NCBI RefSeq assembly: GCF_001632285.1
Contig: NZ_LWAH01000011.1
Span: 1 to 64,000 of the forward strand
Length of the DNA stretch: 64,000 nucleotides
Direction of reading: 5' to 3'
Origin: Moraxella catarrhalis
Lineage (GTDB): Bacteria > Pseudomonadota > Gammaproteobacteria > Pseudomonadales > Moraxellaceae
Part shown: in pieces, positions 31,401-40,887 of the stretch
Position numbering within the stretch: position 1 is the stretch's first letter
How the letters are laid out: every line of letters begins with the position of its first letter
Program-made: the position numbers and the translations under genes
The notes under the pieces: generated by a model
Seen by the model: the letters and a program-made list of their open reading frames with translations, nothing else
Databases searched by the model: none
What the model was told of the DNA's origin: nothing

Positions 31401-31436
31401 TTAGGTATGCCCATACCCTAACTTATTTTTATTTTC
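31401..31436 (+). terminator. Terminator of rho
   Basis: TTAGGTATG and CATACCCTAA pair with a 2-base loop and one bulged C, followed by CTTATTTTTATTTT, 15 bases after the rho stop. Confidence 0.75.
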
Positions 31437-31445
31437 ATCACTGAA

Positions 31446-31474
31446 TTGCCATTTTAAAAAATATGTGTTAGAAT
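31446..31474 (+). promoter_or_regulatory. Strong promoter in the rho-lipoprotein gap
   Basis: TTGCCA (31446-31451), 17 bases, then TAGAAT (31469-31474) with an extended -10 TG two bases before it. It points to a start near 31481, 270 bases before the next gene. Confidence 0.6.
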
Positions 31475-31480
31475 TTTTCA

Positions 31481-31590
31481 ACACCAAAGTCTAACGGCAA
31501 TTTATTGCCACTTACTTAAGGTGGCAAAAGTAAAGAAAAACAATATTTTGTTACATTTTTATTAAGCTAATAACAAAATTTTCTTTTTAT
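31481..31590 (+). ncRNA. Candidate small RNA or structured leader
   Basis: Downstream of the promoter, two hairpins follow. The first has arms TTGCCAC/GTGGCAA (31505-31527). The second has arms ATTTTGTTA/TAACAAAAT (31545-31579) and is followed by TTTCTTTTTATC, like a terminator. The stretch has no plausible reading frame. It could be a free RNA of about 110 bases or part of a long leader of the lipoprotein mRNA. I recognise no known family. Confidence 0.45.
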
Positions 31591-31606
31591 CTTTGCTAAG
31601 TTGTTG

Positions 31607-31710
31607 TATACTGATACATATATGTGTCAACCTATGGATAGATGATTGATATGTTTAATCTGATATTTAGATTTAAACAATGCTCAATTAATTATCCATA
31701 GGTATTTTTC
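31607..31710 (+). promoter_or_regulatory. -10 box and long nested hairpin upstream of the Ala-rich lipoprotein gene
   Basis: A TATACT box (31607-31612) without a clear -35 precedes a symmetrical nested fold. The outer arms ACCTATGGATA (31630-31640) and TATCCATAGGT (31693-31703) match perfectly over 11 bases. The middle arms are ATTGA (31645-31649) and TCAAT (31684-31688). The inner arms are GTTTAATCT (31653-31661) and AGATTTAAAC (31669-31678, one bulge). ATTTTTC follows. It may be a terminator, an mRNA-stabilising leader or a second RNA. Confidence 0.5.
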
Positions 31711-31751
31711 TGTCAAATATTTATTGAATATTTACCTCATTGGAGTTTATC

Positions 31752-32072
31752 ATGCAAATCAAACTAATCGCATCTGCACTAATCGCTACTCTAGCACTAA
31801 CTGCTTGCTCAAAACCACAAGAACAAGCTGAAGCAGCAGCTGACGCAACTGTTGCTGCCAACGAAGCATCTGCTGCTATGACTGGTGATGCAGCTGAAGC
31901 TGCGGCTGAAGCAGCAGCTGACGCAACTGCTGCTGCCAACGAAGCATCTGGTGATGCTATGACTGGTGATGCTGCTGCCACTGAAGCTGCTCACGCTGCT
32001 GCTGACCAAGCTCAAGCTAATGCTGAAGCTGCTCAAGCTGCTGCAACTGAAGCAACCGAACAAGCCAAATAA
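31752..32072 (+). CDS. Alanine-rich repeat lipoprotein
   Basis: This 106-residue precursor has a lipoprotein signal and lipobox LTAC (C19). The mature part is almost all Ala, Glu, Asp, Thr and Gln, predicted as a long alpha helix or coiled coil. It contains a tandem repeat of about 26 residues (AEAAADAT.AANEAS...MTGDAAE), visible in DNA as copies beginning at 31827 and 31905. TGGAG stands 8 bases before the ATG. An Lpp-like envelope role is possible by shape only. Highly expressed signals (strong leader, own terminator) fit an abundant small lipoprotein. No named family recognised. Confidence 0.85.
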   Translation: MQIKLIASALIATLALTACSKPQEQAEAAADATVAANEASAAMTGDAAEAAAEAAADATAAANEASGDAMTGDAAATEAAHAAADQAQANAEAAQAAATEATEQAK

Positions 32073-32114
32073 TCATAAAACAGTTTTAACTGTTCCAAGT
32101 TATTTGCTGACACA

Positions 32115-32148
32115 AAAGAAGAATCCATTTTGGGTTCTTCTTTTTTTG
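32115..32148 (+). terminator. Terminator of the Ala-rich lipoprotein gene
   Basis: AGAAGAATCC and GGGTTCTTCT arms with a short loop are followed by a run of seven or more T, about 45 bases after the stop. Confidence 0.93.
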
Positions 32149-32241
32149 TCTTGTATTGGTGGGCATGATAAAGTATTTTGCTTGACTTCATATGATGATT
32201 TGCTACAATCAAAGAAACACAACAACAACTGGGAGTCAATG

Positions 32242-32655
32242 ATGAGTCAAATCTATCAAACAACCGCCAGCGTCAGTGGTGCAAGAACTGGCACTGCCAC
32301 TCTTTTGGATGATGATAAAAGTTACAACATGGTTGCCCCTGGTACAAATCAAGCGGGCAATAACCCAGAGCAATTTTTTGCAATGGGATATGCTGCATGT
32401 TTTGATGGTGCTTTAGCGCTTGTCAAAAAATCAGCTGACAAATCATTTGATAGCAGAACCGAGGTAACCATTGAGCTTAACAAAGAAGGTGATTCTAACT
32501 TCTTTTTCACTGGTGCTATTCATGTTGTTGCCAGTAATGGCGATATCACCGAAGATGAGCTGTTATCATTGGTTGAAAAAACGCATACCGTTTGCCCCTA
32601 CTCAAAAGCAGTTCAGGGCAATATTGACATGAAGCTGAGTGCTTCGGTAGAGTAA
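32242..32655 (+). CDS. ohr: Organic hydroperoxide resistance protein Ohr
   Basis: Ohr reduces organic peroxides with a two-Cys mechanism. The 137-residue protein belongs to the OsmC/Ohr family with catalytic C53 in GYAACFDGAL and resolving C118 in HTVCPYSKA, the Ohr arrangement. The ATG at 32242 is preferred over the adjacent ATG at 32239 because GGGAG then lies 6 bases upstream. No OhrR regulator gene is next to it. Confidence 0.92.
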   Translation: MSQIYQTTASVSGARTGTATLLDDDKSYNMVAPGTNQAGNNPEQFFAMGYAACFDGALALVKKSADKSFDSRTEVTIELNKEGDSNFFFTGAIHVVASNGDITEDELLSLVEKTHTVCPYSKAVQGNIDMKLSASVE

Positions 32656-32687
32656 TCGCAATTTAGCCATTTAAGCATTTATTTATG

Positions 32688-32728
32688 CCGCCCAAATCGT
32701 TCAGTTGCTTTGGGCGGTTTTATTTTCT
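32688..32728 (+). terminator. Terminator of ohr
   Basis: CCGCCCAAA and TTTGGGCGG arms with a 12-base loop, followed by TTTTATTTT, 33 bases after the ohr stop. Confidence 0.93.
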
Positions 32729-32763
32729 GTTATTTTATTTTAATTTAAAAATATTAAATTTAA

Positions 32764-32804
32764 TTAAGTTTAAATAAAATTACCCTAAGATAACCTAGGG
32801 TAAT
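32764..32804 (-). terminator. Terminator of the fumarase gene
   Basis: On the minus strand ATTACCCTA and TAGGGTAAT pair over 9 bases around an 8-base loop, then TTTTATTTAAACTT follows. It lies 28 bases beyond the fumarase stop. Confidence 0.8.
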
Positions 32805-32831
32805 ATGGCAAATGCACTTGCTAAGAATTGG

Positions 32832-34358
32832 TTAAGCTTCTACTACTGGGATTTTACCAATTTTAGCCTGCCAAATCTTTGGTGCTGTTGCATGTACCGA
32901 ACTGCCGCTACTATCCACTGCCACAGTCACTGGCATATCACAAACCTCAAATTCATAAATCGCCTCCATACCAAGCTCAGGGAATGCCACAACTTTGGCA
33001 TTTTTAATCGCCTTAGAAACCAAATAGGCCGAGCCACCCACTGCCATCAAATAGACCGCCTTATTATCAGCAATCGCTTGACAAGCTGCCTCACCACGCT
33101 CTGATTTACCAATCATACCCAATAAACCCGTTTGCTCCAGCATTTGACGGGTGAACTTATCCATGCGTGTTGCTGTTGTTGGGCCTGCAGGACCAACCAC
33201 CTCATCACCCACAGGATCAACAGGACCAACATAGTAGATAATTTTATTGGTGAAATCAACTGGCAGCGTTTCACCATTATTGAGCATATCTGTCATGCGC
33301 TTGTGTGCAGCATCTCGGCCTGTGTAAATCTTACCACTCAGTAAAAGCACATCACCTGTTTGCCAATTGGCTATCTCTTCTTTGGTCAATGTATCGACAT
33401 TAATACGCTTACCATTTTCAGGATTATAAGTCACATCTGGATACACATCCAAGCTTGGTGGCATAAGCTCAACGGGACCTGAACCATCAAGCTCAAATTC
33501 CACATGGCGAGTTGCTGCACAGTTTGGAATCATTGCCACAGGTTTTGAAGCGGCATGTGTTGGGTAATCTAAAATCTTGACATCCAATACCGTTGTCAAT
33601 CCACCCAAACCTTGTGCACCAATACCCAACGCATTGACTTTATCATAAATTTCCAAGCGTAACGCTTCTGTCGTAGACAGCTGGGCACCAGAGTCGGCTT
33701 TTTGCTTAAGTTTATGAATATCGATATGGCTCATCAAAGATTCTTTGGCAAGCAGTGCTGCTTTTTCTGGTGTGCCACCAATACCAATACCCAAAATACC
33801 AGGTGGACACCAGCCTGCACCCATTGTGGGGATAGTTTTTAGTACCCAATCAACAATATCATCTGATGGATTTAGCATGGCAAGCTTTGATTTATTTTCA
33901 GAACCACCACCTTTGGCCGCACAAGTCACTTCCACTTTATCACCTGCCACAATCTGCATATGGATGACCGCTGGGGTATTATCTTTGGTATTTTGGCGTT
34001 TGCCTGCTGGGTCAGTCAATACCGAAGCGCGCAGGGTATTATCAGCATGATTATAAGCACGGCGAACTCCCTCATTAACCATATCTTCAACGCTCATGGT
34101 CGCATCCCAAGTGACATTCATCCCAACTTTTAAAAATACAGTTGCAATACCCGTATCTTGGCAAATGGGACGATGTCCTTCGGCACACATACGACTATTA
34201 ACCAAAATTTGGGTCATGGCATCCTTGGCAGCAGGGTTTTCTTCACGCGCCAAAGCCTCAACCAAAGCTTCAATATAATCTGTCGGGTGATAGTAACTAA
34301 TGTACTGAAATGCATCGGCGATACTTTGAATGAAATCATCTTGTTTAATGATGGTCAT
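32832..34358 (-). CDS. fumA: Class I fumarate hydratase
   Basis: This fumarase interconverts fumarate and malate in the TCA cycle and uses an oxygen-sensitive 4Fe-4S cluster. The 508-residue protein is of class I (FumA/FumB) and has both the alpha part (CQDTGIATVFLKVG, MGAGWCPPGILGIGIGG) and the beta part (VGPAGPTTATRMDKFT, GKSERGEA, MAVGGSAYLVSKAI) in one chain. AAGGAAAATAACC precedes the ATG. A monocistronic gene with its own terminator. Confidence 0.95.
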   Translation of the reverse strand: MTIIKQDDFIQSIADAFQYISYYHPTDYIEALVEALAREENPAAKDAMTQILVNSRMCAEGHRPICQDTGIATVFLKVGMNVTWDATMSVEDMVNEGVRRAYNHADNTLRASVLTDPAGKRQNTKDNTPAVIHMQIVAGDKVEVTCAAKGGGSENKSKLAMLNPSDDIVDWVLKTIPTMGAGWCPPGILGIGIGGTPEKAALLAKESLMSHIDIHKLKQKADSGAQLSTTEALRLEIYDKVNALGIGAQGLGGLTTVLDVKILDYPTHAASKPVAMIPNCAATRHVEFELDGSGPVELMPPSLDVYPDVTYNPENGKRINVDTLTKEEIANWQTGDVLLLSGKIYTGRDAAHKRMTDMLNNGETLPVDFTNKIIYYVGPVDPVGDEVVGPAGPTTATRMDKFTRQMLEQTGLLGMIGKSERGEAACQAIADNKAVYLMAVGGSAYLVSKAIKNAKVVAFPELGMEAIYEFEVCDMPVTVAVDSSGSSVHATAPKIWQAKIGKIPVVEA

Positions 34359-34546
34359 GGTTATTTTCCTTTTGGCTAATTTGTGTAAAACACAAACGGC
34401 TGGCTTTGCTTAAGTCATCTTAAGCTGATTTTAATAATCACACATTTGGTCAATGATGATATGCAAATATCAATCAGTTAAATCAGTGATTTTAGAGCGT
34501 GCCTACCATTTCATATGGTTGGTACAATAAATGATTAACTGGTGAT

Positions 34547-35644
34547 TTAATCCATTTTTGCCAAAATCTGCGTCAATACATCAATCAATCGCTGATTTTG
34601 TGCTTGCGTACCCACACTAATACGCAAATAATCCTTGATGCGTGGCTGATTAAAATGACGCACAATCACACCTTCTTGGCGTAGTGCCTGACTTAAATCA
34701 GCTGCTTGATGGTTTGGCAAAGTTGCAAATACAAAATTTGCCGCTGAAGGCAGTACGGTAAAGCCAAGCGTCTGCAAGTCTTGGGTGAGTGCTTTGCGAA
34801 GCTTGATGACCTGAGTGCGTTTATCTTCAAAATATGCCACATCTTCAACACTGGCTTTGGCACCTGCTTGAGCCAAGCGGTCAAGTGGATAAGAATTAAA
34901 ACTATTTTTCATTGCCATCAATGCGGCAATTAAATTTGGATTGGCAAATGCCATGCCCACACGCAAACCTGCCAAGGCACGAGATTTTGAAAAAGTTTGG
35001 GTAATCACCAAATTATCAAACTGGCGAATCAGTCTCACCGCAGATGCCTGCTTGACATCATCAGCATAATCAATATATGCCTCATCAATGACAACAACCG
35101 CATCAGGGTGCATGGCAATCAGCTTTTTGATATCTTCGATGGGCAGCAACCGCCCTGTTGGTGCGTTGGGATTTGCCAAGATAATACCATCACACGACTG
35201 ATGATACTCTTTTATATCAATGCTAAAATCGTCCTTAAGTGGGATACTTTGGGTTGTGACACCAAAGGTATCAGCATAAACAGGATAAAAGCTGTAGCTA
35301 ATATCAGGCATCAATAATGGACGCTGTTTCATAAAAAAACATGCAAATACCAATGCCAATACTTCATCCGACCCATTACCAACAAACACCTCATCTAACC
35401 CAAGCCCATGATAATCTGCTAAAGTTTGGCGGAGTTCGTCTGACTCAGGTTCAGGATAAAGCCGCAATGCACAAGCCTCATCAACAAGCACTGCCTGCAT
35501 TGCCATCACTGCTTTTGGGCTTGGTGGATAGGGATTTTCGTTGGTATTTAGTTTAACCAAATTATCATGCTTGGGCTGCTCGCCAGGTACATAAGGGCTA
35601 AGGTTTTTTGCCTTAGTACTCCACAAACGGTTGTCAATACTCAT
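34547..35644 (-). CDS. hisC: Histidinol-phosphate aminotransferase
   Basis: HisC is a PLP enzyme that makes histidinol phosphate from imidazole acetol phosphate. The 365-residue protein has fold-type I signatures NTNENPYPPSP, ANPNAPTGRL, VIDEAYIDYAD and the PLP Lys in TFSKSRALAGLRVG. It follows hisD after 88 bases and closes the hisG-hisD-hisC run. Confidence 0.96.
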   Translation of the reverse strand: MSIDNRLWSTKAKNLSPYVPGEQPKHDNLVKLNTNENPYPPSPKAVMAMQAVLVDEACALRLYPEPESDELRQTLADYHGLGLDEVFVGNGSDEVLALVFACFFMKQRPLLMPDISYSFYPVYADTFGVTTQSIPLKDDFSIDIKEYHQSCDGIILANPNAPTGRLLPIEDIKKLIAMHPDAVVVIDEAYIDYADDVKQASAVRLIRQFDNLVITQTFSKSRALAGLRVGMAFANPNLIAALMAMKNSFNSYPLDRLAQAGAKASVEDVAYFEDKRTQVIKLRKALTQDLQTLGFTVLPSAANFVFATLPNHQAADLSQALRQEGVIVRHFNQPRIKDYLRISVGTQAQNQRLIDVLTQILAKMD

Positions 35645-35732
35645 GATTATCCGACACTTTTATTAAGATGTTAACTATGATGTGCTTATCTGCTGCAGAG
35701 ATTTTGATTGTGCCAAATGATTCAAATCAATA

Positions 35733-37040
35733 TCAATCATGATGACGATAGCGTGCCGATAAGGCATGAGCATCCAAGTTTTCTTGTACTGCCAAAATAT
35801 CTGCTGTTTTTGCCAAAGGTTTGGCACCATTTGGTGTACAATAGATAAGCGAGGTTTTTTTGGTAAAATCATAGACCCCAAGTGGCGAGCTAAACCGTGC
35901 CGTGCCTGATGTTGGCAAGACATGGTTAGAACCTGCACAGTAATCGCCGATAGCTTCTGGCGTATGCCTTCCTAGAAAGATTGCTCCTGCATGGCGTACA
36001 TATTGCTCCACTTCTTCAGGGTTATTCAGTGACAGCTCCAAATGCTCAGGGGCGACTTGATTGATGATGTTAATCCCTTCAGCTCGGTTTTTGACCAAAA
36101 TCAACGCTCCACGACTGGCAAGAGCCTGCTTTGCGATATCCGCTTTTGGTAGTTCTGCCAACGCATGATCAATGGCATCTTTGACCGCATCTAACTGGCT
36201 TGGGCAAGTGGTAACAAAAATCGCCTGTGCTACAGTGTCATGCTCCGCCTGGGATAACAGATCCATAGCAAGCCAGTCAGCATTATCATCAGGTTCACCT
36301 TCGGCATAGACCAGCACTTCAGATGGCCCTGCAATCATATCAATGCCCACTTGTCCAAATACTGCACGCTTGGCAGCAGCAACATATTTATTGCCCGGTC
36401 CTGTAATTTTATCTACTTTGGCAATACTGTCTGTACCATATGCCAATGCTGCCACTGCCTGAGCCCCACCAATTGTAATGACGCTATCCACACCCGACAG
36501 ATGTGCTGCCGCCAGTACCAAAGGATTTAGCTCGCCATTCGGTGCAGGAACAACCATCGTGATATGCCCAACGCCTGCGACTTTGGCAGGTATGGCATTC
36601 ATCAAAACGCTAGACGGATAACTTGCCAATCCCCCCGGCACATAAATACCCACACGGTCAAGGGGTATGACTTTTTGTCCCAAACTATTGCCCAAATGAT
36701 CGGTAAAGCGAAAACCCGCCTCGACTTGATGCTGATGAAACTCAAAAATCCGCTTAGCAGCGTATTGTAAGGCATGTTTGACATCATCAGCCAAACCGTC
36801 AAATGCCGCTTTTAATTGATCAGCACTGACAAACAGCTCATGCATACTCTTGGCTGGGTGCTTATCAAATTCTTGAGTGAGTTTAAGCACTGCGTCATCA
36901 CCATCTTCTCGTACTGTGGCGATAATATCATTCACAGTAGCAATCAGCGTACTATCAGTTACCGTTTCAAAGGCAAGCAAATCTTTTAATTGGCTGGCAA
37001 AGTTATCATCTTGACTTTTTAGAATTTTTAAAGTTGGCAT
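35733..37040 (-). CDS. hisD: Histidinol dehydrogenase
   Basis: HisD performs the last two oxidations of histidine synthesis with NAD and Zn. The 435-residue protein has the family blocks PLDRVGIYVPGGLASYPSSVLM, KITGPGNKYVAAAK and DMIAGPSEVLVYA, with the Zn-ligand region LLSQAEHD and the C-terminal GSNHVLPTSGTARFSSPLGV. It lies between hisG and hisC, a common order in Moraxellaceae and Pseudomonas. Confidence 0.97.
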   Translation of the reverse strand: MPTLKILKSQDDNFASQLKDLLAFETVTDSTLIATVNDIIATVREDGDDAVLKLTQEFDKHPAKSMHELFVSADQLKAAFDGLADDVKHALQYAAKRIFEFHQHQVEAGFRFTDHLGNSLGQKVIPLDRVGIYVPGGLASYPSSVLMNAIPAKVAGVGHITMVVPAPNGELNPLVLAAAHLSGVDSVITIGGAQAVAALAYGTDSIAKVDKITGPGNKYVAAAKRAVFGQVGIDMIAGPSEVLVYAEGEPDDNADWLAMDLLSQAEHDTVAQAIFVTTCPSQLDAVKDAIDHALAELPKADIAKQALASRGALILVKNRAEGINIINQVAPEHLELSLNNPEEVEQYVRHAGAIFLGRHTPEAIGDYCAGSNHVLPTSGTARFSSPLGVYDFTKKTSLIYCTPNGAKPLAKTADILAVQENLDAHALSARYRHHD

Positions 37041-37238
37041 GGATACTCTTTTAATAAATACAAATTCAATACAAGTTTTATCATGATTAAATCTTGGTTA
37101 CTTGATGAAATCAGCAAAGTTTGACTTTAGATAAGGTGAGATTATCAGCAAAATATGATATGGCTTTGCTCAAGATATATTTTACCCAACATGCTATCAG
37201 GAACAAGCGTATCATAAACAAAAAAGATGACACGATCT

Positions 37239-37895
37239 TTAAGCACCCTGCTCCAAGACAGCTTTTTCCAAAATTTGTAAAATTGGCTCAATCTGTACCA
37301 ATTTACGCTTATAGCTGACAGGATTGACAATCAGGCGTGATGACACTTGGCAGATGGTTTCCAAAGGCTCTAAACCATTGGCACGCAAGGTATTTCCCGT
37401 ATCTACGACATCCACAATCAAATCACCAAGCCCCACCAAAGGAGCAAGCTCCATAGAGCCATACAGCTTGATGATGTCTACTTGTTCACCACGAGACGCA
37501 AAATAGTTGCGTGCTACATTGGTGTATTTGGTGGCGATACGCAAGCGGCGATTAGGCAGTACTGCACCTTTGACACCTGCAGTCATCAGACGACATTTGG
37601 CGATGCCCAAGTCCAGCAGCTCATAAATCTGTGCATCATATTCGATCAAAACATCTTTACCCGCCACGCCAATATCTGCCGCCCCATGCTCTACATATGT
37701 CGGCACATCAGAAGCTCGCAAAATCAACAAACGAACATTGGGATGTGTGGTCGGAAAAATAAGCTTTCGAGACTGGTTAATATTTTCTAGCGGTACAATC
37801 CCTGCCTTAGCAAATAAAGGCAAGGTTTCGTCCAAAATTCGCCCTTTTGATAGAGCAATGGTTAAGCCTGAAAAATTTTCTGTCATGGTTATCAT
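37239..37895 (-). CDS. hisG: ATP phosphoribosyltransferase, short form
   Basis: HisG condenses ATP and PRPP as the first step of histidine synthesis. The 218-residue protein is the short form, which lacks the C-terminal regulatory domain and needs HisZ for activity; hisZ is not in this window. Family blocks are [25 protein letters not shown] and the PRPP loop [15 protein letters not shown] second ATG at 37886 is an equally possible start; no clear ribosome site separates them. Confidence 0.94.
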   Translation of the reverse strand: MITMTENFSGLTIALSKGRILDETLPLFAKAGIVPLENINQSRKLIFPTTHPNVRLLILRASDVPTYVEHGAADIGVAGKDVLIEYDAQIYELLDLGIAKCRLMTAGVKGAVLPNRRLRIATKYTNVARNYFASRGEQVDIIKLYGSMELAPLVGLGDLIVDVVDTGNTLRANGLEPLETICQVSSRLIVNPVSYKRKLVQIEPILQILEKAVLEQGA

Positions 37896-37973
37896 GAGTT
37901 ACTACTGCCACAATTTAGATGGTAAAAGGTCAGAATTTTATTTGGTCAAAATGGCGTTAAAGTCTTGATAACT

Positions 37974-39236
37974 TTAGCCTTTGATACGCTCAATATTAAC
38001 ACCCAACCCACGCAGTTTATTTTCAACATCATCATAGCCACGGTCTATATGGTAAATGCGATCAATAACACTTTCACCTTCGGCACACGCCGCCGCCATC
38101 ACAAGCGACATGGATGCTCGTAAATCGGTTGCCATAACGGGCGCTGGCATAAATTTTTCAACACCTTTAACAATGGCAGTATGACCATCGATGCGGATAT
38201 TTGCCCCCATACGCTGAAGCTCTGGCACATGCATGAAACGATTTTCAAAGATATTTTCAATAATCGTGCTTGTACCTTCTGCCAAACAGCACACCGCCAT
38301 CAACTGTGCCTGCATATCGGTTGGAAATCCTGGATGTACTTGAGTACGAATATCAACAGCTTTTGGACGCGTGGTCATCACCGCACGAATCCAGTTGTGA
38401 CCTGTGGTAATGGTCGCACCCATGGCTTCAAATTTTTTGAGTACAGGATGTAAAAACTCTGCCGATGTATTGAGCACTAAGACATCACCACGGCTCATGA
38501 GTGCGCCTGCCAAATAAGAGCCTGTTTCGATACGATCTGCGATCACGCTGTATTCACAGCCATGCAAGCTCTCAACGCCCTCAATAACCATTGTTGTTGT
38601 GCCGATACCGCTGATTTTGGCACCCATGGCAACCAACATATTTGCCAAATCTACCACCTCAGGTTCAGTCGCACAGTTTTCTAAGCGTGTGGTACCCAAA
38701 GCAAGCGTTGCCGCCATGATGATATTTTCGGTACCACCGACCGTCACCATATCAAAGCTAAAATCACAGCCTATCAAGCGACCGCCTGCTGGTGCACGAG
38801 CTTTAACATAGCCATTTTCAACTTCGATAGTTGCACCCATGGCTTCTAGTGCCTTTAGGTGCTGATCCACAGGTCGTGAGCCAATAGAGCAGCCACCTGG
38901 TAAACTGACTTCCGCTTCACCAAAGCGTGCAAGCAATGGACCTAGCACCAAAATCGATGCACGCATCGTACGCACCAACTCATAAGGTGCATAATAATTT
39001 GTCACAACACTTGCATCTGCTGTGACCGTATTACCTTCTTTATAAATTTTTACGCCAGTACCTGCAATCAGTTCAATCAAAGTGGCTGTATCTTTTAGTG
39101 TCGGCACATTATGAAGCACCGTTTCACCATTGGGTAGTAGCATTGCTGCCAACAGTGGCAGAGCAGCATTTTTTGAACCTGAAATGGTGACCTCACCAAT
39201 GATACGACTTGCCCCTATAATTTTAAACTTATCCAT
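37974..39236 (-). CDS. murA: UDP-N-acetylglucosamine 1-carboxyvinyltransferase
   Basis: MurA transfers enolpyruvate from PEP to UDP-GlcNAc, the first committed step of peptidoglycan synthesis. The 420-residue protein has the N-terminal [13 protein letters not shown] and the active-site loop with C116 ([15 protein letters not shown]), the fosfomycin-sensitive Cys form. It lies 15 bases after the ibaG-like gene, as in many gammaproteobacteria, and upstream of hisG. Confidence 0.98.
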   Translation of the reverse strand: MDKFKIIGASRIIGEVTISGSKNAALPLLAAMLLPNGETVLHNVPTLKDTATLIELIAGTGVKIYKEGNTVTADASVVTNYYAPYELVRTMRASILVLGPLLARFGEAEVSLPGGCSIGSRPVDQHLKALEAMGATIEVENGYVKARAPAGGRLIGCDFSFDMVTVGGTENIIMAATLALGTTRLENCATEPEVVDLANMLVAMGAKISGIGTTTMVIEGVESLHGCEYSVIADRIETGSYLAGALMSRGDVLVLNTSAEFLHPVLKKFEAMGATITTGHNWIRAVMTTRPKAVDIRTQVHPGFPTDMQAQLMAVCCLAEGTSTIIENIFENRFMHVPELQRMGANIRIDGHTAIVKGVEKFMPAPVMATDLRASMSLVMAAACAEGESVIDRIYHIDRGYDDVENKLRGLGVNIERIKG

Positions 39237-39251
39237 AACTTATCCCTAAGC

Positions 39252-39494
39252 TTAAGCTTTTTTGGCAGTATATTCTGCAGGCGTAAGCGCATGAATCGTC
39301 AAAGCGTGCATTGCACCGTTTTGGATATATTGATTAACAAGTGTATAAACCATCTGCTGACGCGCTACCAAACGCTTGCCCTCAAAGGCATCATCAACAA
39401 TCAACAATTCAAATTTATTACCTTCATTCACCGCATCAATGTGGGCATCGGCAAAATGTGGGCGAAGTAGCTCAATTAAAGCTTGTGCATTCAT
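39252..39494 (-). CDS. ibaG: BolA family protein, IbaG type
   Basis: This 80-residue BolA-fold protein has the block FELLIVDDAFEGKRLVARQQMVYTLV and the C-terminal HALTIHALTPAEY. Its place immediately before murA matches IbaG of E. coli, which takes part in Fe-S cluster handling and acid stress. The ATG at 39494 fits homologues best; ATGs at 39512 and 39506 would add 6 or 4 residues. Confidence 0.9.
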   Translation of the reverse strand: MNAQALIELLRPHFADAHIDAVNEGNKFELLIVDDAFEGKRLVARQQMVYTLVNQYIQNGAMHALTIHALTPAEYTAKKA

Positions 39495-39627
39495 AGGTTT
39501 TCTCATTGCCATAGGGCGGTTAATCCACCCAAAATAATTACATTATTATATCAAATCTGGCAACATTTATCATCAAATGCTGCCAAATATGCCACCAAAT
39601 TACCATGATAGATGATGGTACAAATCG

Positions 39628-40389
39628 CTATTGAGAGATCTCAAATACAGGTGCTGTATTGGCTGGGGCTACATTACTGGCATTGGGTGTATAAATTTCT
39701 TGCAATATATAGCCACTATCTTCTTGCGTATCAGGCTTTGCCACCATGGCATCATAGCCATCATCGTTGGTATACGCCTGTGTATTCACTTCATGATTGG
39801 TATAACTTTCTAACTCCTGAACACTCACCAAAGTCGTCAAAGTTACCGCAGCCTCCATACCGGGTGTCGCTTGAATGGCTTCTAAGATATAACCTTGCTG
39901 CTCGGATGTCAAATAGCCCAGCACATAAGCGGTACGGTCACGAACAACAACCTTATATTGTGATGATTTAAGATGGCGGTTGGTTAGTAAGCGGGTATTG
40001 ATTTTTGAGCGTAAATAATTTTCATGCAAAGTATGGCTTTGGCTTTTGGGTGTCTCAACGACAGTCAAATAATTAAAGACTTTTTCGACATCTCTCATCG
40101 AGTCAATCGTACGCCCAACTTCAATCTTAATCTGTTCACTGGGTACTTCGCCAGTCAATAAAACTTCTCGGCGAAAACTGGCAATATCAATACGCACTGT
40201 ATTTGGACTGACACCCGGAATGGTTGCAAGATTACGGCGTGCGGTAAGCTCAATACTACTATCACTGATACGCTCAGGAATGGTGCGACCCATCGCATCA
40301 GCGCCGACACTTTGTGTGCCATTGCTGACACATGCTGTCAAACCAATCATTGCCATGCTCGTCAAAACGATTAATAATTTTTTCATCAT
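39628..40389 (-). CDS. dolP: BON-domain outer-membrane lipoprotein, DolP-like
   Basis: This 253-residue precursor has lipobox LTAC (C20) and two BON domains (about residues 48-115 and 125-195), each with the typical small alpha/beta pattern (VRIDIASFRREVLLTGEV, YKVVVRDRTAYVLGYL). A low-complexity Asn/Thr-rich tail follows. DolP supports outer-membrane integrity and the BAM complex. E. coli DolP (191 residues) lacks such a tail. It lies next to yraN, as in E. coli. Confidence 0.88.
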   Translation of the reverse strand: MMKKLLIVLTSMAMIGLTACVSNGTQSVGADAMGRTIPERISDSSIELTARRNLATIPGVSPNTVRIDIASFRREVLLTGEVPSEQIKIEVGRTIDSMRDVEKVFNYLTVVETPKSQSHTLHENYLRSKINTRLLTNRHLKSSQYKVVVRDRTAYVLGYLTSEQQGYILEAIQATPGMEAAVTLTTLVSVQELESYTNHEVNTQAYTNDDGYDAMVAKPDTQEDSGYILQEIYTPNASNVAPANTAPVFEISQ

Positions 40390-40473
40390 GCTATGTTTCC
40401 ATATTACTGGGATATATCTTATAGTAAAGCTACGGATTGCTTGATTGATTTTAATTCACGACCATTGAGCCAA

Positions 40474-40887
40474 TCAAAACGCATTTTTTATCCATTCATG
40501 TTCAATCAATCCATCAACCAAATCAAAAACCATGACATCAAAACGGTATGCATCATCAATATATTTGGGATAATTGATTAAAAATCGTTCTGCTGTTCGG
40601 TAGATTTTTGCCTGCTTTTTTGAGGTAACACTCTCAAGCGCTGTACCATACACAGAACTTGTTCGGCTACGCACTTCAACAAATACCGTACAAAATCTTG
40701 GCTGCACCAAACGGTGCGATTGCTCCAAAGGCTGTCTGGCGATAATATCAATCTCACCAACAAATGGGGTGGTAAAGTTGGTTAAAATAATTTCATAGCC
40801 TGCTTGTTTTAGCTTATCTACCGCCAACTGCTCAAACACATCGCCCTGCTTGCGTTTGATGGTTTTATTGTTTAACTGGCGACCCAT
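40474..40887 (-). CDS. yraN: YraN family protein (UPF0102)
   Basis: This 137-residue protein has a PD-(D/E)xK nuclease-like fold. The motif is recognisable as VGEIDIIARQ and TVFVEVRSRTSSVYG. Function is not established; family members may be nucleases near DNA repair. The start overlaps the RDD gene stop (TGATG), so the two are translationally coupled. Confidence 0.92.
   Translation of the reverse strand: MGRQLNNKTIKRKQGDVFEQLAVDKLKQAGYEIILTNFTTPFVGEIDIIARQPLEQSHRLVQPRFCTVFVEVRSRTSSVYGTALESVTSKKQAKIYRTAERFLINYPKYIDDAYRFDVMVFDLVDGLIEHEWIKNAF

Noticed and set aside
32764..32804. Operator between ohr and the fumarase gene.
   Set aside because: The inverted repeat lies between convergent genes and is followed by a T-rich run on the minus strand, so a terminator explains it.
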